The notes beneath the pieces are model-generated. The model was not told the origin of the DNA. It saw nothing but the letters and a program-made list of their open reading frames with translations, and did not search any database. From Bacteroides xylanisolvens XB1A (GTDB taxonomy: Bacteria; Bacteroidota; Bacteroidia; Bacteroidales; Bacteroidaceae): a stretch of DNA of 64,000 nucleotides. Made by a program: the position numbers and the translations under genes. Where the stretch lies: assembly GCF_000210075.1 (NCBI RefSeq), contig NC_021017.1:4835952-4899951 (forward strand), written 5' to 3'. Below are positions 1-8,891 of this stretch, piece after piece. Position 1 is the first letter of the stretch. Each line of letters opens with the position of its first letter.

Positions 1-273
1 TTTATCTTTTTGAATTAATATTCTGACCAAATCACTTTCCTTGTACATATATTTTCCACCAATGAAAGAACATGGAATGATCCCATAATCCCTATAACTT
101 TGTAAACTTCGTTTAGAGATGTTCAGAGCCAGACAAACTTCCTGGGTATCCAGTCATTTCTCCCTTTTAACTGTTCCAAACTTCTTTTTAACGGCTTCAA
201 CTTGTACAGATAAATCCTTAACTTGCTGTTTTAACCGTAAATACGCACTTTTTTCTATAACAATTAATTCCAT
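1..273 (-). CDS. Xis-like helix-turn-helix protein with in-frame TGA, partial
   Basis: Reads from ATG at 273 towards the left edge and continues outside the window. The N-terminus (MELIVIEKSAYLRLKQQV) and the later DTQEVCLALNISKRSLQSYR stretch are typical of the small HTH/excisionase-like proteins of Bacteroides conjugative transposons, which bind DNA near the element end. Codon 40 is TGA (154-156). In the relatives I know this position, just before LD(N/G)QEVC, is a conserved Trp, so the gene is full length only if UGA is read as Trp. If TGA is a stop, only 39 residues are made. The HTH lies entirely after the TGA. Confidence 0.75.
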
Positions 274-594
274 AACAAATTTGATTTATGATTTTACTAT
301 TTACAAAGCAAATAAAAGCACATTTCAACATCCGACAAAACTTCCTAAATCAAAGTCACCTGTTGGCGCACATTGTCACTCCTCAAAATACAAGATATTA
401 AGAAGTGACCTGAAATATTTCCATACTACTATTCCTTTACCCATATTTGCTCAAACCAAAACTTTAATAATCTCAATCATAAAAGGAAATGCCTGTTACC
501 TGCATCCATGCAGTAACGAGCATTCCACCCCTCACCAGTTTTCCGTTATCCTACATCTTTATACCTTTGCTTTTCTGCACAACCGCCTTTTCCT
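274..594. other. Intergenic region with one hairpin
   Basis: About 320 bases between the start of the HTH gene and the end of the next minus-strand gene. I see no convincing coding capacity; open frames here lack family resemblance. A near-perfect hairpin GTTACCTGCAT/ATGCAGTAAC lies at 495-517 and could end transcription or bind a protein. Confidence 0.4.
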
Positions 595-1658
595 TTACGT
601 CCGCTTTTTGCCGTGTCTTCGGAAAATGCTCCTTCAACAGCTTCCCTCCAGTTTCTTCGCCTTCTCCTGCAGCTCATCATACACATCCCATCTGTTCCGG
701 CCCAGCAACTTGTTTTCTATCTTTTCAAATTTTTCATGGAAACTGAACTCGTCCGGATATTCATCTGTCAGCCCGTCTCTCGGATAACCTTTGTCCATGA
801 TATATAGCAGTGTCATCCGGTCATAATTATGTTGGCTCCGCGTCAGTCCTAACCCCTTGCCTGCATCAGTCAACCTGTAATAGTTCTCCCATGTGTGTGG
901 GGGGGGGTAAAGTCATAAGTCTCACTGTCTGTTACGTTTTTCAGTACCGACCTGTCCTAGAATGCCCGCCTTATCGTTTCCCCGTCTCCCCACCAGCCGA
1001 AACGGTTATGACAACGGTTCAGTTTCCCTTCCATCAGCGAGGGCCATCCCCTCAATTCATGGACAGCCAGGGATTTCAACACAAACTCCGAGGCAAAGAA
1101 ATCATTCTCTATGTATTTATACATGTAATCACTAAATTGGCCCTCTCCGATTATGTCCCTGCTGAATATCAGCACCCCTTTGTCCGTCTCAACGCCCGTA
1201 TAATACGTGTTTCCATGCTTCAAATCATCCAGCATCTCCGCTGTCACTTCGGGCGACGCAGCCTTTATCTCCCGCCACATCTCCGGTGTAAGCCGCTGGA
1301 TATAATTCTCGTCCCTTGACAGCGGATCCATGTCTTTTCACAGGCAATACACCACCTCTGACAGACGCAGGTATCTATGCAGTTTGATTCCATGTCCGTC
1401 CATCGCCTTTTCCAACCTTTGCAGATAATCATCATTGTTCCCTTCCCACAAATGCGGTACAATCCCCATATCAGGCACGTTATAGTACATCATGCCTATA
1501 ACAGGCATTTCCGTTTCCTTCAGTGCCTTTTCCACATCTTCCAGCATAAACTCCAGAAAACCTTTCTCGCCTGTACCTTTCATGCTGACATGCACTGGTT
1601 TGAAATGTCCGTCCACTGTGACATACACACTGCCGCCGTTCGTATTCTCTTTTTCCAT
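595..1658 (-). pseudogene. CTn accessory protein with TGA, TAG and poly-C frameshift
   Basis: Starts at ATG 1658. It is paralogous to the next gene upstream: GGSVYVTVDGHFKPVHVSMK matches SGSLYMTLDAFYKPVYLSIR. Its C-terminal third resembles the 2569-3516 protein (NYYRLTDAGKGLGLTRSQHNYD against HNFDRLTREFGLGISPRNYD). The frame meets TGA at codon 107 (1338-1340), TAG at codon 234 (957-959), and needs a one-base shift at a run of nine C on the coding strand (899-907). The last part then meets TGA at 634-636 and, if read through, ends at TAA 595-597 with a basic tail. Function unknown. Because it also has a TAG and a frameshift, this gene may be truly decayed or phase variable. Confidence 0.6.
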
Positions 1659-1669
1659 CCGCCAAAAAT

Positions 1670-2563
1670 TTAAATGTTCATTCCTTGTCCTTTTCTCTTT
1701 ACCGGAATCCGCACCCTCATTTCCACGTTCGGGAATCGCACGTTATCCGGTTGTACCACCAGTGACGAGACTATCTGCTCCTGCTCTCCGGTCAGCGGTA
1801 TAGGCTGCCGTTGCAGATTTCTCAGCTTGTTGAAGTTCCTCAGCGTAGGTGCCATGTCGCAACATGCCACACAAATCCCGTATCTCACCATATCCGAAGA
1901 AACCGTCTGTCCGTCACCGATTTTAGCCCGGTATGCAGCATCCAGCGGAGCCACTTCATAAAATCTCAGACTCCCGGATTTCCGCTTGCCGTCAAAAAAA
2001 CGTTCGGCCAGCCTGCTCAGAAACGCATCCAGCATCCTGTCCCCACTGTCTGTCTTGTCAAACAGCAATACCTTCCCCTCGTATTCCACCACCATGCAGG
2101 TGGGGAAAGCCGCCAGCCCGTTGCGTATCACATCCCCGTCCATTCCGAAACGGTGTCCCAGACGCCTGTAATCCTCGTTTTCCAGCAAGGTCATATGTTC
2201 TGCCGATGATGACAGATGCGCAATCCCCCTTTCCTCGCAGAATGCCGCATCCCGGAGCCTCACCACCCCCGACGGATGTATCCTTTCCCGTTCCAGCACC
2301 GGACAGAGCCGTTCCAGATAATCCGCATTGTCCGTACCGAGTATGGGAGGAATCATGCCTTTGTCCCTAAAATCGAAACGGAACATTCAGTGGTCGGGAA
2401 CAAATCTCCGTCCCGCCGTATGAAACCTCACGTTGTTGCCGATGTAACGAGAGAATCCATCTTCCCCCTGCCCGCGTATACTCAGATACACGGGTTTGTA
2501 AAAAGCGTCCAGTGTCATGTACAGGCTACCGCTTTCCACCGCCTGCATTTTCTTTTTTTCCAT
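1670..2563 (-). CDS. CTn accessory protein, 297 aa, with in-frame TGA
   Basis: Starts at ATG 2563, five bases after the preceding gene, and ends at TAA. Codon 59 is TGA (2387-2389), between VPDH and MFRFDFRDKG. The paralogue at 1658 is open across this point, and the sequence on both sides aligns with it. Reading TGA as one residue gives a 297-aa protein without gaps. The part after the TGA also opens with ATG, so a 238-aa product could be started internally. No recognised catalytic motif. Probably one operon with the genes on both sides, downstream of rteC. Confidence 0.6.
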
Positions 2564-2568
2564 AAATT

Positions 2569-3516
2569 CTATAGGATTAATTGTTTCTTCTCTTTCTTTT
2601 GCGGAGCAATGGGGGCGACGTGCCTCGCCTGCCGTTGTCTGTCAGAAGGCTTTTGTCTCGGTGTTTCCTGCCTGCGGTATGTCTCCGGTAACTTGCCGGT
2701 CTTCACCTCTTCCGAATGTGGACGCGACATCGGATGTAACGTTTCCATCCTTTCAATCCAGCTTATCCGTGCGCCCAGCCTGAACTCCCCATCCTTGGCA
2801 TGGAACTCCGATTGCAACAAGTCCGCCGCCATCTCCCTTGCCTCTTTCTGCAAGGCCGCATAGCCGAAGTCGTGTGCCGACAGAGGCGCGTTCATCCGTG
2901 CCTTCATGCTGTCTTCCAGTTTCTCCGCCAGTTCCCTGAACTCATACTCATAGCTGAAAGGATGTACCTTGTCTGCCGCAACAATCCCGGCGTACCCGTT
3001 TTCCGAAATGTACAGCAATGCCGCCACATCATAGTTCCGCGGCGAGATGCCCAGCCCAAACTCCCTTGTCAGCCGGTCAAAATTATGGAAATCGGGCCGC
3101 AGGTCAAACTTTGCCCAGCACACACCACCGTCCAATACACTCCTGTCCGCAAACTTGTCGGGAGTGAAGCTCACCACCGACCTGCGCAATTGTGCGTCCG
3201 TACTCCGCAAATCCGCTTTGGACAACTTTTCGATACAGTTGTCTGCCAGTTCCGCTACCCGTTTGGTAGGCAGGTCTATCTCGTATATCCGCAGAGTTTC
3301 AGATACTTTGGCCACGTTGAAGAAGCCGTCGGCCAGATGTTGCAGATAACTGTTACGTGCCTTCATTCCTTTCGGAGTGTCCGAGAACAGCATCACCCCC
3401 TCTTCGGTGGCCACGGCATACACCCGTTTTTCTGTTCCGGCAGCTTCCGTTGCTGTCACTTTCTGCCGGTCCGTTCTCCGGACGATACGGTTCCAAATAT
3501 CATTCAAGATTGACAT
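2569..3516 (-). CDS. CTn accessory protein, 315 aa, unknown function
   Basis: Complete ORF from ATG 3516 to TAG. The core (residues about 120-200) holds a FHNFDRLTREFGLGI-NYDVAALLYI segment also present in the decayed paralogue downstream. The last 50 residues are rich in Gln, Arg and Lys (RQRQARHVAPIAPQKKEKKQ), like a nucleic-acid-binding or disordered tail. No signal peptide or membrane segment. It follows rteC on the same strand. I do not recognise a named family. Confidence 0.7.
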   Translation of the reverse strand: MSILNDIWNRIVRRTDRQKVTATEAAGTEKRVYAVATEEGVMLFSDTPKGMKARNSYLQHLADGFFNVAKVSETLRIYEIDLPTKRVAELADNCIEKLSKADLRSTDAQLRRSVVSFTPDKFADRSVLDGGVCWAKFDLRPDFHNFDRLTREFGLGISPRNYDVAALLYISENGYAGIVAADKVHPFSYEYEFRELAEKLEDSMKARMNAPLSAHDFGYAALQKEAREMAADLLQSEFHAKDGEFRLGARISWIERMETLHPMSRPHSEEVKTGKLPETYRRQETPRQKPSDRQRQARHVAPIAPQKKEKKQLIL

Positions 3517-3628
3517 AACCTTGTTTTTTTAGATGTGAATAACCGACGGCAAAAAAAGCCATTCGCCTGCCAATCCGCAATACCGAACACATACAAGTCG
3601 TCCGTTGGCGGCTGTTGGCGTGCAACCT

Positions 3629-4267
3629 TTACGCCAGCCGTGCGTCAAGCATCCGGTTGTAGCTCCTGCGCAGGGAGTCGATGAACGGAGTGGTGTCCGT
3701 ACAACGGTCAAACACCTTTCCACGCTTGGTATATAGGGCATTGATTTTCAAGTGAAAAACTTCCTCGAACACCCGTATCACATCCACCACTTTCAGCTCC
3801 CTACCTTCCGCTGTTCCTATCACTCCGGCAGCCATCAACGCCGCCACCAGTTCTATCAAGTCGCTGTCCGTGCCGTTCCACGTCAGCGTTACAGAACCCT
3901 TCTTCCCGTTCCTGCATACCGCCTCTTCCTTCAATCCCATTGCCTCCGTTCCACCATGCCGGAGTACCTCTTTCATCATCTGTTCCTCCGCATCCAGCAA
4001 CGCAAGTGCCTTGCCGATGTAAACATCGAACAGAACGTGCCTTTCCATGCCATTTGTGGAAACAGTCTCCTGAATCCCCCTCAACTCTATTTTCGTGTAG
4101 AACAGCCTGCGCAGCTGTGCACAGATGTTTGTCCCGTCTGTCGGGAGCGTAGCCAGCAACGTGGCAAAATCATCATAGGCGGCAGACAGCTTCTCCACAC
4201 CGTTGCGGACTCCGTCCGCATAAGAGGCGAACAATCCGAACAAGACAGTATCTTTCAAGATTTTCAT
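3629..4267 (-). CDS. rteC: RteC-like regulator of element excision
   Basis: A 212-aa protein ending in TAA whose position (directly after rteB), length and composition match RteC of CTnDOT. In that element RteC binds upstream of the excision operon and activates it. The C-terminal half (VFEEVFHLKINALYTKRGK and DTTPFIDSLRRSYN) is the expected DNA-binding domain. No in-frame TGA. A sigma-54-type promoter lies about 40 bases upstream, as expected for a target of RteB. Confidence 0.85.
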   Translation of the reverse strand: MKILKDTVLFGLFASYADGVRNGVEKLSAAYDDFATLLATLPTDGTNICAQLRRLFYTKIELRGIQETVSTNGMERHVLFDVYIGKALALLDAEEQMMKEVLRHGGTEAMGLKEEAVCRNGKKGSVTLTWNGTDSDLIELVAALMAAGVIGTAEGRELKVVDVIRVFEEVFHLKINALYTKRGKVFDRCTDTTPFIDSLRRSYNRMLDARLA

Positions 4268-4307
4268 GGCAATAATTGTATTTGTTTCATTTACATGCCA
4301 TAGAAGG

Positions 4308-4322
4308 GCAAGAAAGATACCA
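4308..4322 (-). promoter_or_regulatory. Sigma-54 promoter candidate for rteC
   Basis: On the minus strand TGGTATCTTTCTTGC has GG and GC 12 bases apart, the -24/-12 pattern of sigma-54 promoters. It starts about 40 bases before the rteC ATG. The preceding gene encodes a sigma-54 activator (RteB), which supports the call. Confidence 0.6.
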
Positions 4323-4417
4323 TCGTACGAATTTAGTTGGTAGTATCAAAGACAATCTACTGTATTACAACCACTTGTAAATTTTCCAAAAGAACATGTA
4401 TATATCAATGTGTCGTG

Positions 4418-4452
4418 TAAAAGCCGGACACGTGTACGGAAGCCGGACACGC
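4418..4452 (-). promoter_or_regulatory. Tandem repeat, candidate RteB enhancer site
   Basis: Two copies of AAGCCGGACACG (plus strand) separated by a few bases lie roughly 100-130 bases upstream of the sigma-54 promoter and just after the rteB stop. Position and tandem arrangement suit an upstream activating sequence for an enhancer-binding protein. The link to RteB is inferred. Confidence 0.45.
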
Positions 4453-4454
4453 GG

Positions 4455-5753
4455 TTATTGAAAGCCGTACTTCCGTAATTTCTCATAAAGTGTGCTCCTT
4501 GATATTCCCAGCAGCCTTGCCGCCTCCTTACGGTTGCCTCCGGTCTCTTCCAATGCCCGCATGATGCATTCCTTCTCTTTTTGCGCATCATTCAGCGCAA
4601 GCGTCTCTGACGCATCCGCCCCGTCCGCTTCCCGAACGGAAAAAGCCAGACTTCCAGCGGCTATCCGTTCTCCGTCGGGCGTAAGCAGTACGGCACCCCT
4701 TACCGTATTCTTCATCTCCCTCATATTCCCCGGCCACTGATAGGCAGCCAGCCTGCTCCGGGCCTCCCTGTCGAAACCACCTGTCCTTTTGCCCAGCTCG
4801 GCATTGGCCTCTTCAAGAAAGAAGTCCGCAAGCGGCAGTATGTCCTCCCTGCATTCCGCCAACAACGGCAGGCGTATGGTAAATTCATTCAGCCGGTGAA
4901 ATAAATCCTCCCTGAAACGTCCCTCTGCAATGGCCTTCTCAAGATTCTCATTCGTGGCGGCCACCAGCCGTATGTCAAACGGGTACTCCCTCGTGTCCCC
5001 CAGCGGCCTATACCGTTTTTCTTGCAACGCCCTCAGCAGCATCACTTGTGTCCGGTACGAGAGGTTTCCTATTTCGTCCAGAAACAGCGTACCCCCGTCA
5101 GCCGTCCGGAACAGTCCCGCCTTGTCGCTCTCCGCACCCGTAAACGCCCCCTTCAGATGTCCGAAGAACTCCGATGCCGCCAGCTCTTCCGGAACCGTCC
5201 CGCAATCAACGGGAACATACGGCTTGTTCCATCTGTGGCTTCGTTCATGTATCTCGTGCGCCACATGTTCCTTCCCCGTGCCCGACGCCCCCCGCAGCAA
5301 TACCGAAATGTCGGCGCACGCTATCAGTTCTATCTGCCTGTACATCTCCTGAGCCTTCGCGCTTTCGCCACGGTAGAAGGACGGCTTGCCGCTGTCTCCC
5401 TCCTTTATTCCGACGATAAGCTCTAGCAGGATGTCAGGCTGCACGGGTTTGCGCAGATAGTCCGTGGCACCCAGCTTAATAGCTGTCACCGCATTCTCCA
5501 CTTCCCCGTAGTTGGTCATGATGATGACCGGGACCGTGCACCGCCTTTCCCTCATCCATTCCAGTAGGGACAGGCTGTTGTCATCCGGCAGACGCATGTC
5601 GGCCAGTATCAGACTGAACGGCTTCCCCGCAATCGCCCTGCGCGCCTCCGCTATGGTCGCCACGCACTGTGTCTTCATGCCCTGTTTCACCAGCCAATTG
5701 CTTATGGTACGGCTGAAAACGATGTCATCCTCTATAATCAGTATGCTCTTCAT
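4455..5753 (-). CDS. rteB: RteB, sigma-54-dependent response regulator
   Basis: 432 aa. Receiver domain at residues 1-115 (IIEDD, LILADMRLPD with the phospho-acceptor Asp, a Lys in LRKPVQ). AAA+ sigma-54 activation domain at about 140-370, with Walker A-like GASGTGKEHVA, the GAFTGA loop that contacts sigma-54, and Walker B GGTLFLDEIGN. C-terminal Fis-type HTH (NRKEAARLLGISRSTLYEKL). It is the response regulator partner of RteA and in CTnDOT switches on rteC. The start overlaps the rteA end by 29 bases, which suggests translational coupling. Stop is TAA. Confidence 0.95.
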   Translation of the reverse strand: MKSILIIEDDIVFSRTISNWLVKQGMKTQCVATIAEARRAIAGKPFSLILADMRLPDDNSLSLLEWMRERRCTVPVIIMTNYGEVENAVTAIKLGATDYLRKPVQPDILLELIVGIKEGDSGKPSFYRGESAKAQEMYRQIELIACADISVLLRGASGTGKEHVAHEIHERSHRWNKPYVPVDCGTVPEELAASEFFGHLKGAFTGAESDKAGLFRTADGGTLFLDEIGNLSYRTQVMLLRALQEKRYRPLGDTREYPFDIRLVAATNENLEKAIAEGRFREDLFHRLNEFTIRLPLLAECREDILPLADFFLEEANAELGKRTGGFDREARSRLAAYQWPGNMREMKNTVRGAVLLTPDGERIAAGSLAFSVREADGADASETLALNDAQKEKECIMRALEETGGNRKEAARLLGISRSTLYEKLRKYGFQ

Positions 5754-8184
5754 CTATACTCTCCCTGATTTTTCTTGCCGACTCCGCCAGCTTTTCCGCT
5801 GCATGGATTATCTCCCCGACTTCCATATATTGCCTTTCCTCCCACACAGCCGCCGTGTGTGTCACCAGACCGCGCAGGCGGGCCATCGGAAAGTTCATCC
5901 GCACCGTTTCCCATAAGGGAAGGTTCTTGTGCAGCACCTTGTGTATCGTATCCCTGTCATGCCCGCAAAGCGCATTTTCCAGTGTATGGATGCTCTCTTC
6001 CGTTTCCCGTATAAAAATATCCAGCATCCTTCCCTTGTCCTTTTCCCCCGAAAGGATGAACGAGAAATCGGGTTCTTTCTTCCCCGTTTTTACCACCATA
6101 CGGCTTACGGCGCTTATCAGTTCGTCCATCGAGAACGGCTTCCGCAGGCAGCCCGCAAACCCGAAGGAAATATAATGTTCTTCATCGTCGGCGCAGGCCG
6201 TAACTGCCAGCACGGGTATCGTACGCGCGTTCTCCATGTTCGAGGAACGCAGCAGATCAAGTATCCTGTAACCGTCCATGTCCGGCATCTGTATGTCCGA
6301 CAGAAGCAGGTCGTATGTTCTTTCCCTCAGTGCCGCCATCAGTTCCCGCACCGTCCGGCAGCATTCGCACCGCACCTTGTTCCGCACAAGCATCCTGCGG
6401 GTTATATCCAGTTGTATCCGGTCATCATCTATAACCAGCACGTATGTTCCTTCCAGTCCGTAGTCCTCCGCATACCCGTTTTCTCCATCCTCCCCATGCT
6501 TCGCCACTTCCGACAGGGGGAGGGCCACCCTAAACAGGCTGCCCGTCCCGTAAGGGCTCTCCACCGTGATGCGCCCGCCCAGCAGTTCCGTCAGACGGGA
6601 GACAATGGCTAGCCCAAGGCCGAAGCCGGGCAGGTACCTTGCATTGTCCAGACGCTCGAAGGCCCTAAATATCCTCTTCTGTTCATCCTCCGTCATGCCC
6701 GGTCCGGTGTCCTGCACGCTGAAGCGCAGCTCTCCCTGCCCGTATGCCGCCTGCAGACTGATTTTCCCCTTCCGGGTGAATTTTATGGCGTTGGAAAGCA
6801 GGTTGTTGGCTATCTGCATGATACGCGGGCGGTCTCCTTCCACCACGGTGTCAAGTCCCTCAAAATCCGTACAGAGTGTAAGCCCTTCCTTTCTGACCGA
6901 CGGTGTATGCAGCTTCACTATCTCATCGAAAAGTGACAGCGGACGGAAAACCGTCACGTTCATTTTCCCCTTGCCTGCATCCAGCAGATAAAATTCAATC
7001 AAGGAGTTCACGAGTCCTATCATATAGTCGGACGAGCGGACGATATGCACCGCATACTCATCCTTCCGCTTTTCGTCCACTTCTCCGGGCAACAGCTCTG
7101 CATACCCTTTGATGGCTGTCAGCGGCGCACGCAGGTCATGGGCAATGGTCAGCATCATGTTTTTTCTGGATTGCAGCAGTTCCTTGTTTTTCAGGTCGGA
7201 AGATTCCAGTTCCCTGCGGTACCGGAGACACCTGTTCACGTCGCGGTGCAGCAGGGTATATAGCACGATGGCAAGCAGGAATACGAAAAGGGCAAGCGTC
7301 GCCGCCGTATTGTACGATTTCTCCCGGTCTGCCGCAATGGCATTGTATCTCGTTTCCAACCGCTCACCCGCCACCTTGTCAAAATCACCGACCAGCCCGT
7401 TCAGCCTCTTGTTCAGCGCCCGGCTACTCAAGTGCAGGCTGTCCATCTGGGCCGACAGCTTTTCCCGCTGTTCCTTCTGCTTTTCAGTCACTTCGCGGCT
7501 CAACGCATGGAGAAGATGGACAGCGGCATTGTTCCCGCTGTTTCGAGTGGTGGACGACGGCACTTTTTCCGATGCCGCCCGTTGCTGCTCCCGTTGTTGT
7601 CGGTAAGCGGATTTTTTCTCTTTTCCGCCGAAAACTTTCTTCAGAAAACTTTTCTTCTTCTCCGGCTGTTCTTCCCCGGTGGTTGCTGTCCCGGCATAAG
7701 CTTCCTTCACGGCAGGGGCGAGGATATTCCTTGTCGGCTGCCTGCGCACCTGCCTGACGATAGCCGGCACTTTTTCGCCCACCGTCTCGCCGATGTTTTC
7801 CAGTTCGTCAAACGTGCTCATGGCCGCTGACAGGAGCATCTCTTTCTGCTCAAGCAGCAGGCACAGCGAGTCTATGCGTTCCTGCTGTTCCGGCGTATGT
7901 ACAAACTGCTGCAGTTCCTTCAGGACACCGCACGTCTTTTCTCTTCTCTCACGGTATAGCCGTAAGTCGCTTTCGCTCCAGGTGCTCACCACTTCGCCTT
8001 GCGACGCCAGTTCCAGCAGATGACCGTAAGTTTTGCGCGTAAGGTCGCGTATTATGCCCAGTTCTTTCATTTCCCACTTCAGTTCATCCCGTTTCATACG
8101 CTCCCCGCGGAACAGGTAAATAATGAATCCCAACAGAAGTATCAGCATGGCATAACCTATGAATATTTTAAGTTTCAATCCCAT
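5725..8184 (-). CDS. rteA: RteA, hybrid sensor histidine kinase
   Basis: 819 aa. A membrane segment at residues 8-25 and a second around 290-312 enclose a coiled, sensor-like region. HisKA carries the phospho-acceptor His in IAHDLRAPLTAIKGYAELL. HATPase_c shows the N box NNLLSNAIKF and the GPGMT and GFGLGLAIV boxes. A receiver domain follows (VIDDDRIQ, LLLSDIQMPDMDGY). The C-terminal 120 residues look like an HPt domain with a candidate His in VLHKNLP. Together these form an internal phosphorelay towards RteB. Terminal stop is TGA, so in this operon TGA seems to act as a stop. Confidence 0.93.
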   Translation of the reverse strand: MGLKLKIFIGYAMLILLLGFIIYLFRGERMKRDELKWEMKELGIIRDLTRKTYGHLLELASQGEVVSTWSESDLRLYRERREKTCGVLKELQQFVHTPEQQERIDSLCLLLEQKEMLLSAAMSTFDELENIGETVGEKVPAIVRQVRRQPTRNILAPAVKEAYAGTATTGEEQPEKKKSFLKKVFGGKEKKSAYRQQREQQRAASEKVPSSTTRNSGNNAAVHLLHALSREVTEKQKEQREKLSAQMDSLHLSSRALNKRLNGLVGDFDKVAGERLETRYNAIAADREKSYNTAATLALFVFLLAIVLYTLLHRDVNRCLRYRRELESSDLKNKELLQSRKNMMLTIAHDLRAPLTAIKGYAELLPGEVDEKRKDEYAVHIVRSSDYMIGLVNSLIEFYLLDAGKGKMNVTVFRPLSLFDEIVKLHTPSVRKEGLTLCTDFEGLDTVVEGDRPRIMQIANNLLSNAIKFTRKGKISLQAAYGQGELRFSVQDTGPGMTEDEQKRIFRAFERLDNARYLPGFGLGLAIVSRLTELLGGRITVESPYGTGSLFRVALPLSEVAKHGEDGENGYAEDYGLEGTYVLVIDDDRIQLDITRRMLVRNKVRCECCRTVRELMAALRERTYDLLLSDIQMPDMDGYRILDLLRSSNMENARTIPVLAVTACADDEEHYISFGFAGCLRKPFSMDELISAVSRMVVKTGKKEPDFSFILSGEKDKGRMLDIFIRETEESIHTLENALCGHDRDTIHKVLHKNLPLWETVRMNFPMARLRGLVTHTAAVWEERQYMEVGEIIHAAEKLAESARKIRESIDEEHTDYRG

Positions 8185-8321
8185 TCTCCCAACCGTTTTG
8201 TTCTATTCCTCGTCCTCATACGCTTTTCTGCCCTGTGCACTGCCCCTATGCATACAAGGGTAACGAAAAAGCTCAAGAAGATACAGACGAACAACACCGC
8301 TATGACTATCCGGCAGTTCAT
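8175..8321 (-). CDS. 48-aa single-pass membrane peptide
   Basis: ATG at 8321 overlaps the stop of the gene before it (ATGA) and its own TGA overlaps the rteA start by 10 bases. The protein begins MNCRIVIAVLFVCIFLSFFV and ends in a basic tail (RMRTRNRTKRL), so it is a short membrane peptide with a cytoplasmic positive end. Tight coupling on both sides suggests a real gene, perhaps a small partner of the RteA kinase. No homologue recognised. Confidence 0.65.
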   Translation of the reverse strand: MNCRIVIAVLFVCIFLSFFVTLVCIGAVHRAEKRMRTRNRTKRLGEWD

Positions 8322-8860
8322 AAGTCTTCATCGTTTTCTCCTGCTCCGGCAAGGTGCCTCACCAGTACGATTCCCTCGTCATGGATTGTGAAGAATACGC
8401 ACCAGGTGACGTTCATCATGCCCTGCATCTTGAACCGCACCCAGAAGGTGTCCCGTCCGCAATACCGCTCGAAGGCTTTCGGCGTTGCCGCCTTCGTCCG
8501 GGGAATGGGTGTCAGCACACGCACGATGCGGTGCAGCAGCAAGTCCGGAAACTCTTTCCTTATCACACTCACAGGCCTTGTACGCGGGCTTACGAACAGC
8601 CTGTCCGTTTCTGTCTGTATTTGTCTTTTCATTTCCGGCAGATAGCGCACATGTTGTTGCACCTTTCCACCCGCCACATAAGTCGGAGAGATGTCCTCAC
8701 CCGTCACTGAACGGAGCATCTCGCTCTGTTCCTGCGCGGTAAGCCCGTGGGCACGCATGAAGGCATCCAGTTCTGTACCATGCACCCGCAGGTCGATGTT
8801 TACTTGCATCGGGGTTCCGTCCTCGTCCCGCAGCAAGGTTATTCCGTTGTATTGAATCAT
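8318..8860 (-). CDS. Conserved hypothetical protein upstream of rteA
   Basis: 180 aa, first gene of the rteA-rteB run, in the place held by tetQ in CTnDOT. No signal peptide and no motif that I can name. The middle has a basic stretch (SPRTRPVSVIRKEFPDLLLHRIVRV) and the C-terminus has a hydrophobic beta-rich part (MNVTWCVFFTIHDEGIVLV). The stop is TGA inside an ATGA overlap, a clear example of TGA used as terminator. Confidence 0.7.
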   Translation of the reverse strand: MIQYNGITLLRDEDGTPMQVNIDLRVHGTELDAFMRAHGLTAQEQSEMLRSVTGEDISPTYVAGGKVQQHVRYLPEMKRQIQTETDRLFVSPRTRPVSVIRKEFPDLLLHRIVRVLTPIPRTKAATPKAFERYCGRDTFWVRFKMQGMMNVTWCVFFTIHDEGIVLVRHLAGAGENDEDL

Positions 8861-8891
8861 TTATGGTTTAAATAATTTATTAATTTGTAAT

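Noticed and set aside
119..787. 222-codon plus-strand frame near the left edge
   Set aside because: It lies across two minus-strand genes with clear family resemblance and has no coding character of its own.
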